This document shows positions 42,942 through 50,525 of a stretch of 50,525 bases of DNA, in pieces. The stretch comes from Tissierella pigra (GTDB lineage Bacteria; Bacillota; Clostridia; Tissierellales; Tissierellaceae), in assembly GCF_009695605.1 (NCBI RefSeq), contig NZ_VUNQ01000026.1, forward strand, positions 1 through 50,525. Reading direction: 5' to 3'. The translations under genes and the position numbers were made by a program. How positions within the stretch are numbered: the first letter of the stretch is position 1; every line of letters starts with the position of its first letter. The notes beneath the pieces were generated by a model that was not told where the DNA came from, did not search any database, and worked only from the letters and a program-made list of their open reading frames with translations.

Positions 42942-44744
42942 ATGGAAAGTAAAAAAGAAACATTGGAACGAAAAGATTTACCACAAGAATTAAAATGGGA
43001 CTTAGAATCTATGTACAAAGATGTAGGAGAATGGGAAAAGGATTATAATAAGGCTAAGGAAATGGCTAAGAATTTTGATTCCCATAAGGGTGAAGCAGTT
43101 TCCAGCAGTGAGAATTTATATAATACATTAAAGGATAAAGATGAATTATATAGACTGGCAAGTAATCTATATTCTTATACTCATATGAAATTAGATGAAG
43201 ATACTAGAGATGGAAAGTCTCAAGCTTTATCAGATAAAGGTTTAAGTCTCTATATAGAAGTAGAAGAAAAGACGTCTTTTTTAGTACCAGAGATATTAAC
43301 TTTAGATTTGAATGTTTTAGAGAAATATTATGAAGAAAAACCTGAGTTAAAATTATATAAAAAATATATAGATAATATTTTAAGACAAAAGAGTCATGTG
43401 CTATCTGCTAGAGAAGAGTCTATATTAGCACAAGTTGGAGAAATAGGTTCTGCACCAGAAAAGATATATTCTATGTTAAGTGATGCAGATTTAAAATTCC
43501 CTGTTATAAAGGATGAAGATGGTAAAGATGTGGAGATAACTCATGGAAACTTTATTCCACTGATGGAATCCAAAAATAGAGATGTAAGAAAAAATGCTTT
43601 TGAAGCTTTATATAATACTTATGAAGGATTTAAAAATACATTTGCAGCTGCCCTAAGTGGAGATTTAAAGAAAAATATATTTAATGCAAATATTAGAAAC
43701 TATAAATCAAGCAGAGAAGCTTCCTTAGATACAAATAATATTCCTTTATCTGTATATGATAATTTAATTAATTCTGTTCACAATAATTTAGACAGTATGT
43801 ATAAATATATGGAAATTAGAAAAAGAGCATTAGAAGTAGAGGAACTTCATATGTATGATTTATATACTCCAATAGTAAAAGATGTAGATTTCAAAATTCC
43901 ATATAAAGAAGGAGTAGAATTAGTTAAAAAGGCTTTAGTTCCTCTTGGTGAAGAATATATGGATGTAGTAGAAGAAGGATTTAGTTCACGTTGGATAGAT
44001 GTATATGAAAATAGAGGTAAAAGATCAGGTGCATATTCTAGTGGGTCCTATGATTCTAAACCATTTATATTATTAAATTATCACGATACATTAGACAATG
44101 TATTTACTACAGCTCATGAAATGGGTCACTCAATTCATAGCTATTTTACAAGAAAAAATCAACCCTTTGTTTATGGAAATTATTCTATATTTGTAGCCGA
44201 GGTTGCATCTACAGCTAATGAATCTTTGCTTATGGACTATATGTTAAAGAATGTAGTGGATAAAAATGAAAGATTATATCTACTAAATCATTATTTAGAA
44301 AGTTTTAGAACCACTGTATTTAGACAAACTATGTTTGCAGAGTTTGAAAAGATAATAAATGAACATCTAGAAAAGGGTGAATCATTAACAGCAGACTATT
44401 TATGTGAAGAATATAAGAAATTAAATGAACTATATTATGGACCGAGTGTGGTAGTAGATGATGAAATAGCAATAGAGTGGGCAAGAATACCTCATTTCTA
44501 CTACAACTACTATGTATTCCAATATGCTACAGGATATTCAGCAGCAGTTGCGCTATCTCAAAAGGTACTTGAAGAAGGGAAGGAATCAGTAGATAAATAT
44601 CTAAACTTCCTAAAGAGCGGAAGTTCAGATTATCCTCTAAACGTGCTAAAGCTGGCAGGAGTAGATATGACCACAGAAGAACCAGTAAACAACGCAATGA
44701 AGTTATTTAGTAAATTAGTAGATGAAATGGATAAGTTAATATAG
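42942..44744 (+). CDS. pepF: Oligoendopeptidase F
   Basis: A cytosolic M3B zinc peptidase that cleaves short peptides. The zinc motif HEMGH (H392-E393, H396) is followed by SIHSYFTRKNQP and, about 25 residues on, EVASTANE with the third ligand. YSSGSYDSKPFILLNY and YYVFQYATGYSAA are also typical. It has 600 residues, the normal length, and starts 13 bases after the PBP gene with GGGAGGAG at 42930-42937. It may be co-transcribed with the wall operon but is not obviously related to it. Confidence 0.95.
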   Translation: MESKKETLERKDLPQELKWDLESMYKDVGEWEKDYNKAKEMAKNFDSHKGEAVSSSENLYNTLKDKDELYRLASNLYSYTHMKLDEDTRDGKSQALSDKGLSLYIEVEEKTSFLVPEILTLDLNVLEKYYEEKPELKLYKKYIDNILRQKSHVLSAREESILAQVGEIGSAPEKIYSMLSDADLKFPVIKDEDGKDVEITHGNFIPLMESKNRDVRKNAFEALYNTYEGFKNTFAAALSGDLKKNIFNANIRNYKSSREASLDTNNIPLSVYDNLINSVHNNLDSMYKYMEIRKRALEVEELHMYDLYTPIVKDVDFKIPYKEGVELVKKALVPLGEEYMDVVEEGFSSRWIDVYENRGKRSGAYSSGSYDSKPFILLNYHDTLDNVFTTAHEMGHSIHSYFTRKNQPFVYGNYSIFVAEVASTANESLLMDYMLKNVVDKNERLYLLNHYLESFRTTVFRQTMFAEFEKIINEHLEKGESLTADYLCEEYKKLNELYYGPSVVVDDEIAIEWARIPHFYYNYYVFQYATGYSAAVALSQKVLEEGKESVDKYLNFLKSGSSDYPLNVLKLAGVDMTTEEPVNNAMKLFSKLVDEMDKLI

Positions 44745-44751
44745 ATATAAT

Positions 44752-44784
44752 AAAAAAGATACCAATGCTTGGTATCTTTTTTAT
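44752..44784 (+). terminator. Rho-independent terminator after pepF
   Basis: A 12-bp stem (44752-44763 with 44771-44782), a 7-base loop and a T run lie eight bases after the pepF stop. Confidence 0.9.
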
Positions 44785-44956
44785 GCAAAGAAAAATAAAT
44801 GTTTAGATTTATTAAAAAATAACGACAGGTTTATTTGAAAGGGAATGTATAAAATGGTAATATGTAAATAGATTGTAATAAATTTGAAAACAAGAGATTT
44901 TCAAATAATAATTGAATGGATAGAAAATAAATAAGTTAATATTTAGGAGATTCAAT

Positions 44957-45565
44957 ATGAATTTTATTAATTTTATAACAATTTTTATTCCACTAAACTT
45001 TATGGCTATGTATTTTTTAATAAAGGTTAGGAATATGTATTTTTTTATACCAATAATCTGTATATTCTATATTAAGATATTCGATTTAGAAAATAAAGCC
45101 TATTATAATATTCCAGAAGATTATAAAAAAATTAGGGAGAAATATATTCCGAAAGAATTTAGTGTTTCTTCTGAAAAAACTTTTCTTATGCACTATCTAG
45201 ATGCTTCGAGGAGAAGGGCAATTCGCAAGAAAAAATATAGAATAAAGATATTTGTGATGGCTACTATATTCATGGTTATTATAACTAAACTATATGGTGA
45301 GAAGGCGTTCAGTAGTATTGTAGAATTACTAGCTTATATGACTACTATTATGGTCATATTATGGGTTTCAATAGCACTATACTATGACATTAAATCATAT
45401 AAAAAGTATATAGAAATATATGGAGAAGCGGAAAAAGAAATTGATAAGTTTCTGATATTGAAAAGTGCTTTACACCTACTAACACAGCTCTTTGCTATTG
45501 TTTTTATGCGTATAAGTATAACCAGACTATATAGACCACGGAGAAGGTTCTGGAGAAGGTACTGA
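44957..45565 (+). CDS. Polytopic membrane protein, unknown
   Basis: It has 202 residues and spans at about 5-22, 27-43, 99-115, 122-143 and perhaps 170-190. Two basic patches stand out: ASRRRAIRKKKYRIK at the middle and the C-terminal RLYRPRRRFWRRY. No family is recognised. GGAG at 44947-44950 precedes the ATG. The 172 bases between the pepF terminator and this gene are AT-rich and hold a small inverted repeat (ATTTGAAAA at 44882-44890 with TTTTCAAAT at 44898-44906). It stands alone between two terminators, and its poor recognisability could mean a strain-specific gene. Confidence 0.6.
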   Translation: MNFINFITIFIPLNFMAMYFLIKVRNMYFFIPIICIFYIKIFDLENKAYYNIPEDYKKIREKYIPKEFSVSSEKTFLMHYLDASRRRAIRKKKYRIKIFVMATIFMVIITKLYGEKAFSSIVELLAYMTTIMVILWVSIALYYDIKSYKKYIEIYGEAEKEIDKFLILKSALHLLTQLFAIVFMRISITRLYRPRRRFWRRY

Positions 45566-45581
45566 ATCTAAAAATCAATAG

Positions 45582-45620
45582 ATAAACCCCTTAATTTAAA
45601 TAATGTAATTAAGGGGTTTT
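45582..45620. terminator. Bidirectional terminator
   Basis: A 13- to 14-bp stem (45582-45595 with 45607-45620) with a C4/G4 core, an 11-base loop and A/T flanks serves the plus-strand membrane gene and the converging NAD kinase gene. Confidence 0.88.
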
Positions 45621-45640
45621 GTTCTATAAGGGGCAGTTTT

Positions 45641-46438
45641 CTATAAAAACTTACTTCTTAAATTACTCCAATACATATCTTTATCAAAATTTAATTTCTT
45701 AATAGTCTTATGGGAAAGCTTTAAATTTATACTGGTGATATTATTATACTTAAACTCAACTCCATCATTTATAATTAAAATAGAATTTTCATATCTAAAT
45801 TCGGGTTTAATGGATATTGTTATATCTCCAGGAACTACAGCACTATTAGGTAAAGACCGATATACCTTAGAGCTAATAGGAGATAGGGGTGTTAATTGTA
45901 AAGTCTTTAGTGATGGATATATTATACTGCCACCACTGGAAAAATTGTATGCTGTACTACCTACTGGTGTAGATATAATTACTCCATCTCCACTGAATTT
46001 TTCTAAATAATTGCCATCTAAAGATATTTCCAGATGAACAACTTTAGACTTTATGCCCTTTATAACTATTTCATTTACTCCAGTAAGAAAGAAAGATTTA
46101 CTTTTAGTACATATCTCTGCACTTACTAATGAAATTTCTTCTACCAAATAATCTTTATTTATATATTTATTAATAAATTCATCTATATTTTCAGGTAGAA
46201 TTTCTTGGAAAAAGCCTAAGTGTCCAGTATTTATACCGACAAAGGGGATACTTGGAAATTTATTACGGTGTATGGCTCTTAAAAATGCTCCATCTCCTCC
46301 CACGCATATATTTAATTCTGCATTATCATTATATTTTTCTGATATATGAAAACCTTTATTTTTAAGTTTATCCGATAAAATTTCAGATGTTTTTTTAGAT
46401 TCATAGTTATAATTTGAAATAATATTTATTATTCTCAC
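45641..46438 (-). CDS. nadK: NAD kinase
   Basis: It phosphorylates NAD to NADP. NICVGGDGAFLRAIH with G47-G48-D49-G50 is the signature, followed by FVGINTGHLGFF, then LSGDGVIISTPVGSTAYNFSSGG in the form FSGDGVIISTPVGSTAYN near 148-165, and PLSPISSKVYRSLPNSAVVP. It has 265 residues, the normal length for Firmicutes. GTG at 46438 on the minus strand is preceded by AGGGGG. It diverges from the RluD-like gene and ends at a shared terminator. Confidence 0.93.
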   Translation of the reverse strand: MRIINIISNYNYESKKTSEILSDKLKNKGFHISEKYNDNAELNICVGGDGAFLRAIHRNKFPSIPFVGINTGHLGFFQEILPENIDEFINKYINKDYLVEEISLVSAEICTKSKSFFLTGVNEIVIKGIKSKVVHLEISLDGNYLEKFSGDGVIISTPVGSTAYNFSSGGSIIYPSLKTLQLTPLSPISSKVYRSLPNSAVVPGDITISIKPEFRYENSILIINDGVEFKYNNITSINLKLSHKTIKKLNFDKDMYWSNLRSKFL

Positions 46439-46542
46439 GAATGTACCCCCTAAATGGTTTAGTCTTTAAATTTATATAATATCTGATATAATTAGTTTAC
46501 CTATATATTATATAATAAACATAAAAAGATTTGGAGGTAAAT

Positions 46543-47445
46543 ATGGATTTATTTAAGGAAAGTGAAAACATTGTTACTTTTAAAGTAGATAACCATGATT
46601 TAAATTTAGAAGAATTTCTTGTTACTAAGGATTTATCAGGAAGATTATTCAGAAAACTATATAAAGAAAAGAATATTTATGTAAATGGGAAAACTAGAAG
46701 AAAAGGACTAAAACTTGAAAAAGGAGATATAGTATCTATTCTCATGGAAAATGAAGAAGAAAATACTATGCCAGAAAAAATGGATATAGATATAGTCTAT
46801 GAGGACTTTGATTTATTAATTTTAAACAAACAGCCAAATGTTGTAGTGCATCCCACAAAATCCCATCAAGAAAATACTTTGTCTAATGGTATATCATATT
46901 ACTTTAAAGAAAAGGGAATACAAAAGAAAATTAGATTTGTAAATAGATTAGATATGAATACTACAGGAATTTTAATAGTTGCTAAAAATCCTTTTGCTCA
47001 TCAGCAAATGGCATTACAATTTGAGTCCAATATGGTAGAAAAAAAATATCAAGCAATAGTTAAAGGAAGTGTAGAAAAAGAGGAAGATTATATAGATTTA
47101 CCCATTGGAAGGGAAGAGGAAAAAAGTATTAAAAAGACAATAACAGACAACGGACAAGATGCCTTAACTAAATACTCTGTAATAGAAAGATATAGTAATG
47201 GTAGTCTTTTAGATGTTCAAATATTTACAGGAAGATCTCACCAGATTAGAGTCCATTTAAATCATATAGGTCATCCCATAATTGGAGATACTTTATATAG
47301 TGAAGAAAGTAGTTATATAAACAGACAAGCTCTTCACTCCTATTATTTAAAAATAAAACATCCTAGAACAAAGGAAGATATAGAATTTATTGCACCATTA
47401 CCAGAAGATATGAAGGGACTAATAAACCATCTAAAGAATAAGTAA
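46543..47445 (+). CDS. RluD-type pseudouridine synthase
   Basis: An RluA-superfamily rRNA uridine isomerase. A short S4-like N-terminal domain (about 20-68) precedes the catalytic domain with NRLDMNTTG (D137 catalytic) and GRSHQIRVHLNHIGHPIIGD. It has 300 residues. ATG at 46543 is seven bases after GGAGG at 46533-46537; an in-frame TTG at 46531 overlaps that site. Together with the genes at 16390 and 18368 it is the third pseudouridine synthase in the window. The exact target is unknown. Confidence 0.9.
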   Translation: MDLFKESENIVTFKVDNHDLNLEEFLVTKDLSGRLFRKLYKEKNIYVNGKTRRKGLKLEKGDIVSILMENEEENTMPEKMDIDIVYEDFDLLILNKQPNVVVHPTKSHQENTLSNGISYYFKEKGIQKKIRFVNRLDMNTTGILIVAKNPFAHQQMALQFESNMVEKKYQAIVKGSVEKEEDYIDLPIGREEEKSIKKTITDNGQDALTKYSVIERYSNGSLLDVQIFTGRSHQIRVHLNHIGHPIIGDTLYSEESSYINRQALHSYYLKIKHPRTKEDIEFIAPLPEDMKGLINHLKNK

Positions 47446-47469
47446 ATTTACTTATTCTTTAGATGGTTT
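47424..47469. terminator. 46-base perfect palindrome, bidirectional terminator
   Basis: Positions 47424-47446 are the exact reverse complement of 47447-47469, with no spacer. It covers the last codons and stop of the RluD-like gene and lies ten bases from the end of the converging gene at 47479. The ends are A/T rich. Confidence 0.8.
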
Positions 47470-47478
47470 TCTATTATC

Positions 47479-48090
47479 CTACTTTTTTTCTTCAGTTTTA
47501 GATGTAGGAGTATTTAATACCTTCATTATTTCCATCATAGCATTCATTTCTTTCATCTTATCACTATTTTTTTGACTATCTCCAGTTAGCATAGGTCCAA
47601 GAAGGCTCATTAGTTGAGTAGGATCTTTTACTGCATCTTTATTTCCCATTACTGAACTCATCATCCCAAACATTTGTTTATATTTATCCATGTTGACGAT
47701 AAAATCCATCATCATTCCAAGATTTTTAACTTCTGTATTAGGCGTTTCTTTTTGAATTACATTGACCATTTTACTTATTCTTTCCTTATTATTATCTACA
47801 GATATTGGCTCTTTGATATAAACATATTCATCGTTTTTCATGAAATCTGCTAATTCATTTATTTTTATTAATCTTTCAGTAAATAATATTGATTTATTTA
47901 TCAAAGGTATGTATTGTTCAGGAAAATACGCTCCAACCTTTTTTGCTAATTTAATCTTTTCAGCAGTATATTTAGGGTCTATGTCCATGGAGTTTACAAA
48001 ATTTCCTAAGGAATTTAATGCAGCCACATCACTTTCTTTATTTTTGCCCATTATTAGTAAAAATAAAAATATTAATATTTTATTATCCAA
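47479..48090 (-). CDS. Met-rich protein, unknown function
   Basis: It has 203 residues from a TTG start at 48090, which lies six bases after a GGGAGGG site on the minus strand; a longer reading frame to 48186 lacks a site. A hydrophobic start (ILIFLFLLIM) may be a membrane anchor or signal. The rest is helical: a middle with EKIKLAKKVGAYFPEQYIPLINKS and a Met-rich end (FGMMSSVMGNKD, LMSLLGPMLTG, MKEMNAMMEIMKVLN). No family is recognised. It diverges from the small gene at 48220. Confidence 0.6.
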   Translation of the reverse strand: MDNKILIFLFLLIMGKNKESDVAALNSLGNFVNSMDIDPKYTAEKIKLAKKVGAYFPEQYIPLINKSILFTERLIKINELADFMKNDEYVYIKEPISVDNNKERISKMVNVIQKETPNTEVKNLGMMMDFIVNMDKYKQMFGMMSSVMGNKDAVKDPTQLMSLLGPMLTGDSQKNSDKMKEMNAMMEIMKVLNTPTSKTEEKK

Positions 48091-48219
48091 AATTATCCCT
48101 CCCAAATCTAATATAATAACCATTATATGCAAAAAGGAATTAATAGTTGCAGTGCAATTTAGTAATATATTTAATTTAGCTTTCATAAATTAAAATATAA
48201 GATAGAAGGGGGTAATGTA

Positions 48220-48501
48220 ATGAAGGAAAAAGATATACAAAAAATTGTAGACAATATAGGTAAATACAATCCTAGTGAGGAAGATATTATGCTAATTGAA
48301 AGTTTACAGGATCAATATATGGATAAATCTGATGATGATTTATTTGTAGAAATAATAAGAGTAAATGATGAAATCGAAAATAACCTAAGTCCAGAACAAT
48401 ATGAAGAAATATTTCATAAGCTAGAAAGTATTAGACCAATGTTAAGTGAAGAACAAAATCTAAAATTAGATAAGATACTAAAAATTTTAAATAAGGATTA
48501 A
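48220..48501 (+). CDS. Small helical protein, unknown
   Basis: A 93-residue acidic, all-helical protein (KEKDIQKIVDNIGKYNPSEED to LKLDKILKILNKD) without membrane spans. A GGGGG ribosome site lies at 48208-48212, ahead of the ATG. It shares an intergenic region with the divergent Met-rich protein gene, and the two may be functionally linked, as divergent pairs often are. A hairpin follows. No family is recognised. Confidence 0.6.
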   Translation: MKEKDIQKIVDNIGKYNPSEEDIMLIESLQDQYMDKSDDDLFVEIIRVNDEIENNLSPEQYEEIFHKLESIRPMLSEEQNLKLDKILKILNKD

Positions 48502-48506
48502 TATAT

Positions 48507-48539
48507 GAAAGGGCTGACTTTTAAATAGTTGGTCCTTTC
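48507..48539 (+). terminator. Rho-independent terminator-like hairpin
   Basis: A 12-bp stem (48507-48518 with 48528-48539, four G-U pairs), a 9-base loop and a TTATTATGG tail follow the small gene. Confidence 0.65.
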
Positions 48540-48569
48540 TTATTATGGTATTTTAACAAATCTAGGAAA

Positions 48570-48598
48570 TAGACATGGCAATCATAAGGTGCTATAAT
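48570..48598 (+). promoter_or_regulatory. Promoter of FtsH-like gene
   Basis: TAGACA (48570-48575) and TATAAT (48593-48598) are 17 bp apart, and TGC directly before the -10 makes it an extended element. It lies 36 bases before the ATG. Confidence 0.8.
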
Positions 48599-48634
48599 GT
48601 AATAGACATTATGTAAACCAAAAGGAGTGGTTTA

Positions 48635-50380
48635 ATGCAAATAAATAAGAAGTTAAAGTTAGTTCTACTTATGGCTATTTCTATTATCCTATTATCCACT
48701 GTGCTATTCTATATGCAAAAGAATAATGAGGTAGAAGATATGCCCTATACCTTATTTTTAAATCACTTGGAGAAAGGATTAGTTGAAGAAGTAGAATTAT
48801 CTAATAGTGGAAAAATAAAGATAAAGCTTACAAATAATAAAGTTGCTACTACAGATAATCCAAGAACCGACAGATTTAAAGAAGAGCTGTTAATGTATGA
48901 TGTGAAAGTAATAGAGAAGACTAATGGTGTAAATCAAGCTATACCAATGTTAATACTAGTATCGGCAATGGGATTGATGATATTTTACTTAAATAAGAAT
49001 ATGTCTAAACAGGCTGAGAAAGAAATGACCAAGATGTCACAAATAGATGCAGAGTTATCTAAAAAAAGAATAACTTTTAAAGATGTGGCAGGTAATGAGG
49101 AAGCTAAAGAATCTTTAATGGATATGGTAGATTTTATAAAGAATCCAGAGATTTATAACAACTTTGGTGCAAGATTACCTAGAGGAGTCCTTTTATATGG
49201 TGCGCCGGGAACAGGAAAAACTCTTATGGCTAAGGCAATGGCAGGAGAGGCAGAAGTTCCTTTTTATGCTGTATCAGGATCTGATTTTGTACAAGTATAT
49301 GCAGGACTTGGTGCCAGTCGTATAAGAGAGTTATTTAAAAAAGCTAAAGAAGCTGGAAAGTCTGTTATATTTATAGATGAAATAGACTCCCTTGGAAAAA
49401 AGAGAAAGTCTGGAGATAATCCTTCAGGAAGTGAGGAAGGGGATAGAACATTAAACGCATTGTTAACAGAGATGTCTGGATTTAAGGATAATGAAGGAAT
49501 AATAGTAGTTGCAGCAACAAACAGGATAGATATCCTAGATGAGGCTTTATTGAGACCGGGAAGATTTGATAGACAAGTGGAAGTTTCTTTACCAGATGTA
49601 AATGGAAGATATGAAATTCTTAAACTACACAGTAGAAATAAACCAGTTGCTAAAAATGTAGATTTAAAAAAGGTTGCATTAGAGACCATTTACTTTAGTG
49701 GTGCTAAGCTTGAAAATTTAATGAACGAATCTGCCATTATAGCTGTAAAGGAAAAATCCAAAGAAATTACAATGAATCATATAAATAAAGCATATTATTC
49801 AGTATTGGTTGGAGATGAAAAAAAGGATAGGTCAGCAATAAGCCATGTAGATAGAGAAATAACAGCCTATCATGAAGCAGGACACGCTTTGGTGGCAAAG
49901 TTAGTAGCAAAGGATAATAGAGTTACTAAAGTAAGTATTATTCCAAGCACAAAGGGTATGGGAGGATTTAGTCTAAACATTCCACCGGATAAAATGTATC
50001 AGACTAAAAAAGACATACTAAGAAATGTAATGATTTCATTAGGTGGAAGAGTAGCAGAGGAAATAATATATGGTAAAGAAAATATTACAACAGGAGCTTC
50101 TTCAGATTTAGAGAAAGCTACAGATATGACTTTATCTATGATTGGTGTATTTGGTATGGATGAAGAAGTAGGGCTTTTAAACTATAATGTTTTATCTGGT
50201 AGGGATATTAATAATGGAGTTTTAATAAAGAGAGCAAAGGATATATTAAATACTCTTTATGAGGATACTATTAACTTATTAAATACTAATATAGATATTT
50301 TACATTCTTTAGCAGGAAAGCTTATAGATAAAGAAGTTCTTTATGAAGATGAAATAAACAATATAGTTTACAAATCATAA
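48635..50380 (+). CDS. ftsH: FtsH-family ATP-dependent zinc metalloprotease
   Basis: A membrane AAA protease. Spans at about 9-27 and 103-119 flank a short outer domain. The AAA module has Walker A GAPGTGKT (189-196), Walker B VIFIDEID, and [21 protein letters not shown] with the arginine fingers. The protease has HEAGH (H413-E414, H417) and a distal Asp in [10 protein letters not shown]. It has 581 residues, shorter than E. coli FtsH (about 645). The pore loop, usually FVG, reads VYAG at 221-224. A full housekeeping FtsH may exist elsewhere, so this could be a second, specialised copy. Confidence 0.9.
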   Translation: MQINKKLKLVLLMAISIILLSTVLFYMQKNNEVEDMPYTLFLNHLEKGLVEEVELSNSGKIKIKLTNNKVATTDNPRTDRFKEELLMYDVKVIEKTNGVNQAIPMLILVSAMGLMIFYLNKNMSKQAEKEMTKMSQIDAELSKKRITFKDVAGNEEAKESLMDMVDFIKNPEIYNNFGARLPRGVLLYGAPGTGKTLMAKAMAGEAEVPFYAVSGSDFVQVYAGLGASRIRELFKKAKEAGKSVIFIDEIDSLGKKRKSGDNPSGSEEGDRTLNALLTEMSGFKDNEGIIVVAATNRIDILDEALLRPGRFDRQVEVSLPDVNGRYEILKLHSRNKPVAKNVDLKKVALETIYFSGAKLENLMNESAIIAVKEKSKEITMNHINKAYYSVLVGDEKKDRSAISHVDREITAYHEAGHALVAKLVAKDNRVTKVSIIPSTKGMGGFSLNIPPDKMYQTKKDILRNVMISLGGRVAEEIIYGKENITTGASSDLEKATDMTLSMIGVFGMDEEVGLLNYNVLSGRDINNGVLIKRAKDILNTLYEDTINLLNTNIDILHSLAGKLIDKEVLYEDEINNIVYKS

Positions 50381-50441
50381 CAAATAATATATTTAGAGTT
50401 GATATGAGACAATACATTTGTGACAAGTAAATATGAAAAAA

Positions 50442-50501
50442 GGAAAGACCTCTGATATAATGTTGTTTACCATAACAAACAAAAATCGGAGGGATCTTTC
50501 C
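50442..50501 (+). promoter_or_regulatory. Hairpin with promoter in its loop before a gene start
   Basis: Arms at 50442-50456 and 50485-50501 pair over about 15 bp with two bulges. The right arm includes the GGAGGG ribosome site of the next start codon, and TATAAT at 50456-50461 sits at the loop's left edge. The same design at insertion-sequence ends blocks translation of transposase RNA that enters from outside. Confidence 0.55.
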
Positions 50502-50503
50502 TT

Positions 50504-50525
50504 ATGAAAACAATTATAACAGAAG
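50504..50525 (+). CDS. 5' end of a gene cut by the window edge, possibly a transposase
   Basis: ATG at 50504 opens the frame MKTIITE and runs off the window. GGAGGG at 50488-50493 is at slightly long spacing. Only seven residues are visible, so the protein cannot be identified. The read-through-blocking hairpin in front is the sole reason to suspect an insertion sequence. Confidence 0.4.

Noticed and set aside
45735-46010. Plus-strand open frame inside nadK
   Set aside because: Antisense to a strongly conserved NAD kinase region, with no ribosome site.
47840-48193. Plus-strand open frame opposite the Met-rich gene
   Set aside because: No ribosome site, and it conflicts with the better supported minus-strand gene; neither is known, but the minus strand has GGGAGGG and terminator support.
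1-50525. CRISPR array, tRNA or rRNA genes
   Set aside because: No regularly spaced repeats, cloverleaf motifs (GTTCRA with paired arms) or rRNA-like stretches were found on reading both strands; a tRNAscan or Rfam scan would settle it.

Overview
The window is AT-rich (roughly 30% GC by eye) chromosomal DNA from a strictly anaerobic, low-GC, Gram-positive-type bacterium. The oxygen-sensitive ribonucleotide reductase pair NrdD/NrdG, AddAB-type recombination nucleases, DUF1540, DUF1292 and DUF4153 proteins, a NodB-type peptidoglycan deacetylase, frequent TTG/GTG starts behind strong GGAGG sites and compact T-tailed terminators all point to Clostridia/Tissierellia. The exact genus is inference. 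No rRNA, tRNA or CRISPR array was seen.

Layout. 1-4190: an nqrBCDEF operon for a Na+-translocating NADH dehydrogenase, with no nqrA visible and with shortened B, C and F subunits. 4219-8957: a diverged RelA/SpoT-type alarmone synthetase, a DUF4153 membrane protein, msrA and an orphan SPASM radical SAM enzyme. 8992-11861: nrdDG behind a promoter carrying two NrdR-box-like sites 31 bp apart. 11920-16259: free-Met-R-sulfoxide reductase, PepD, a DUF1292 protein, a YhcC-type radical SAM protein, an orphan P-loop protein and a 53-residue DUF1540 gene on the minus strand. 16390-21992: two pseudouridine synthases, a DUF6648-like protein, an MltG-like membrane protein without a catalytic domain, a TGS/uridine-kinase-like fusion and glutaminase. 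22058-29689: NagZ-like lipoprotein and an AddB/AddA pair in which both subunits carry iron-sulfur-type cysteine patterns. 29730-33939: two uncharacterised membrane proteins, an ABC exporter with a palindrome at its start site, and a small protein whose ribosome binding site lies inside an 18-bp hairpin. 34132-38752: an apparent cell-wall operon of polysaccharide deacetylase, response regulator, histidine kinase and lipoprotein. 38775-42928: RecX and a GIY-YIG protein on the minus strand, divergent from a FHA - SEDS - class B PBP operon. 42942-50380: PepF, a membrane protein, NAD kinase, a third pseudouridine synthase, small unknown proteins and an FtsH-like protease. 50442-50525: probably the left end of a mobile element running off the window.

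Together this is mostly housekeeping DNA with a cell-envelope emphasis (deacetylase plus two-component system, FHA/SEDS/PBP, NagZ, MltG-like, FtsH-like) plus energy conservation, anaerobic dNTP synthesis and methionine sulfoxide repair. I found no obvious new multi-gene defence or biosynthetic system. The least ordinary items are the NqrA-less Nqr operon, the AddAB pair, two loci where a hairpin hides a ribosome binding site with a -10 element in the loop, and several palindromic or direct-repeat operator candidates.
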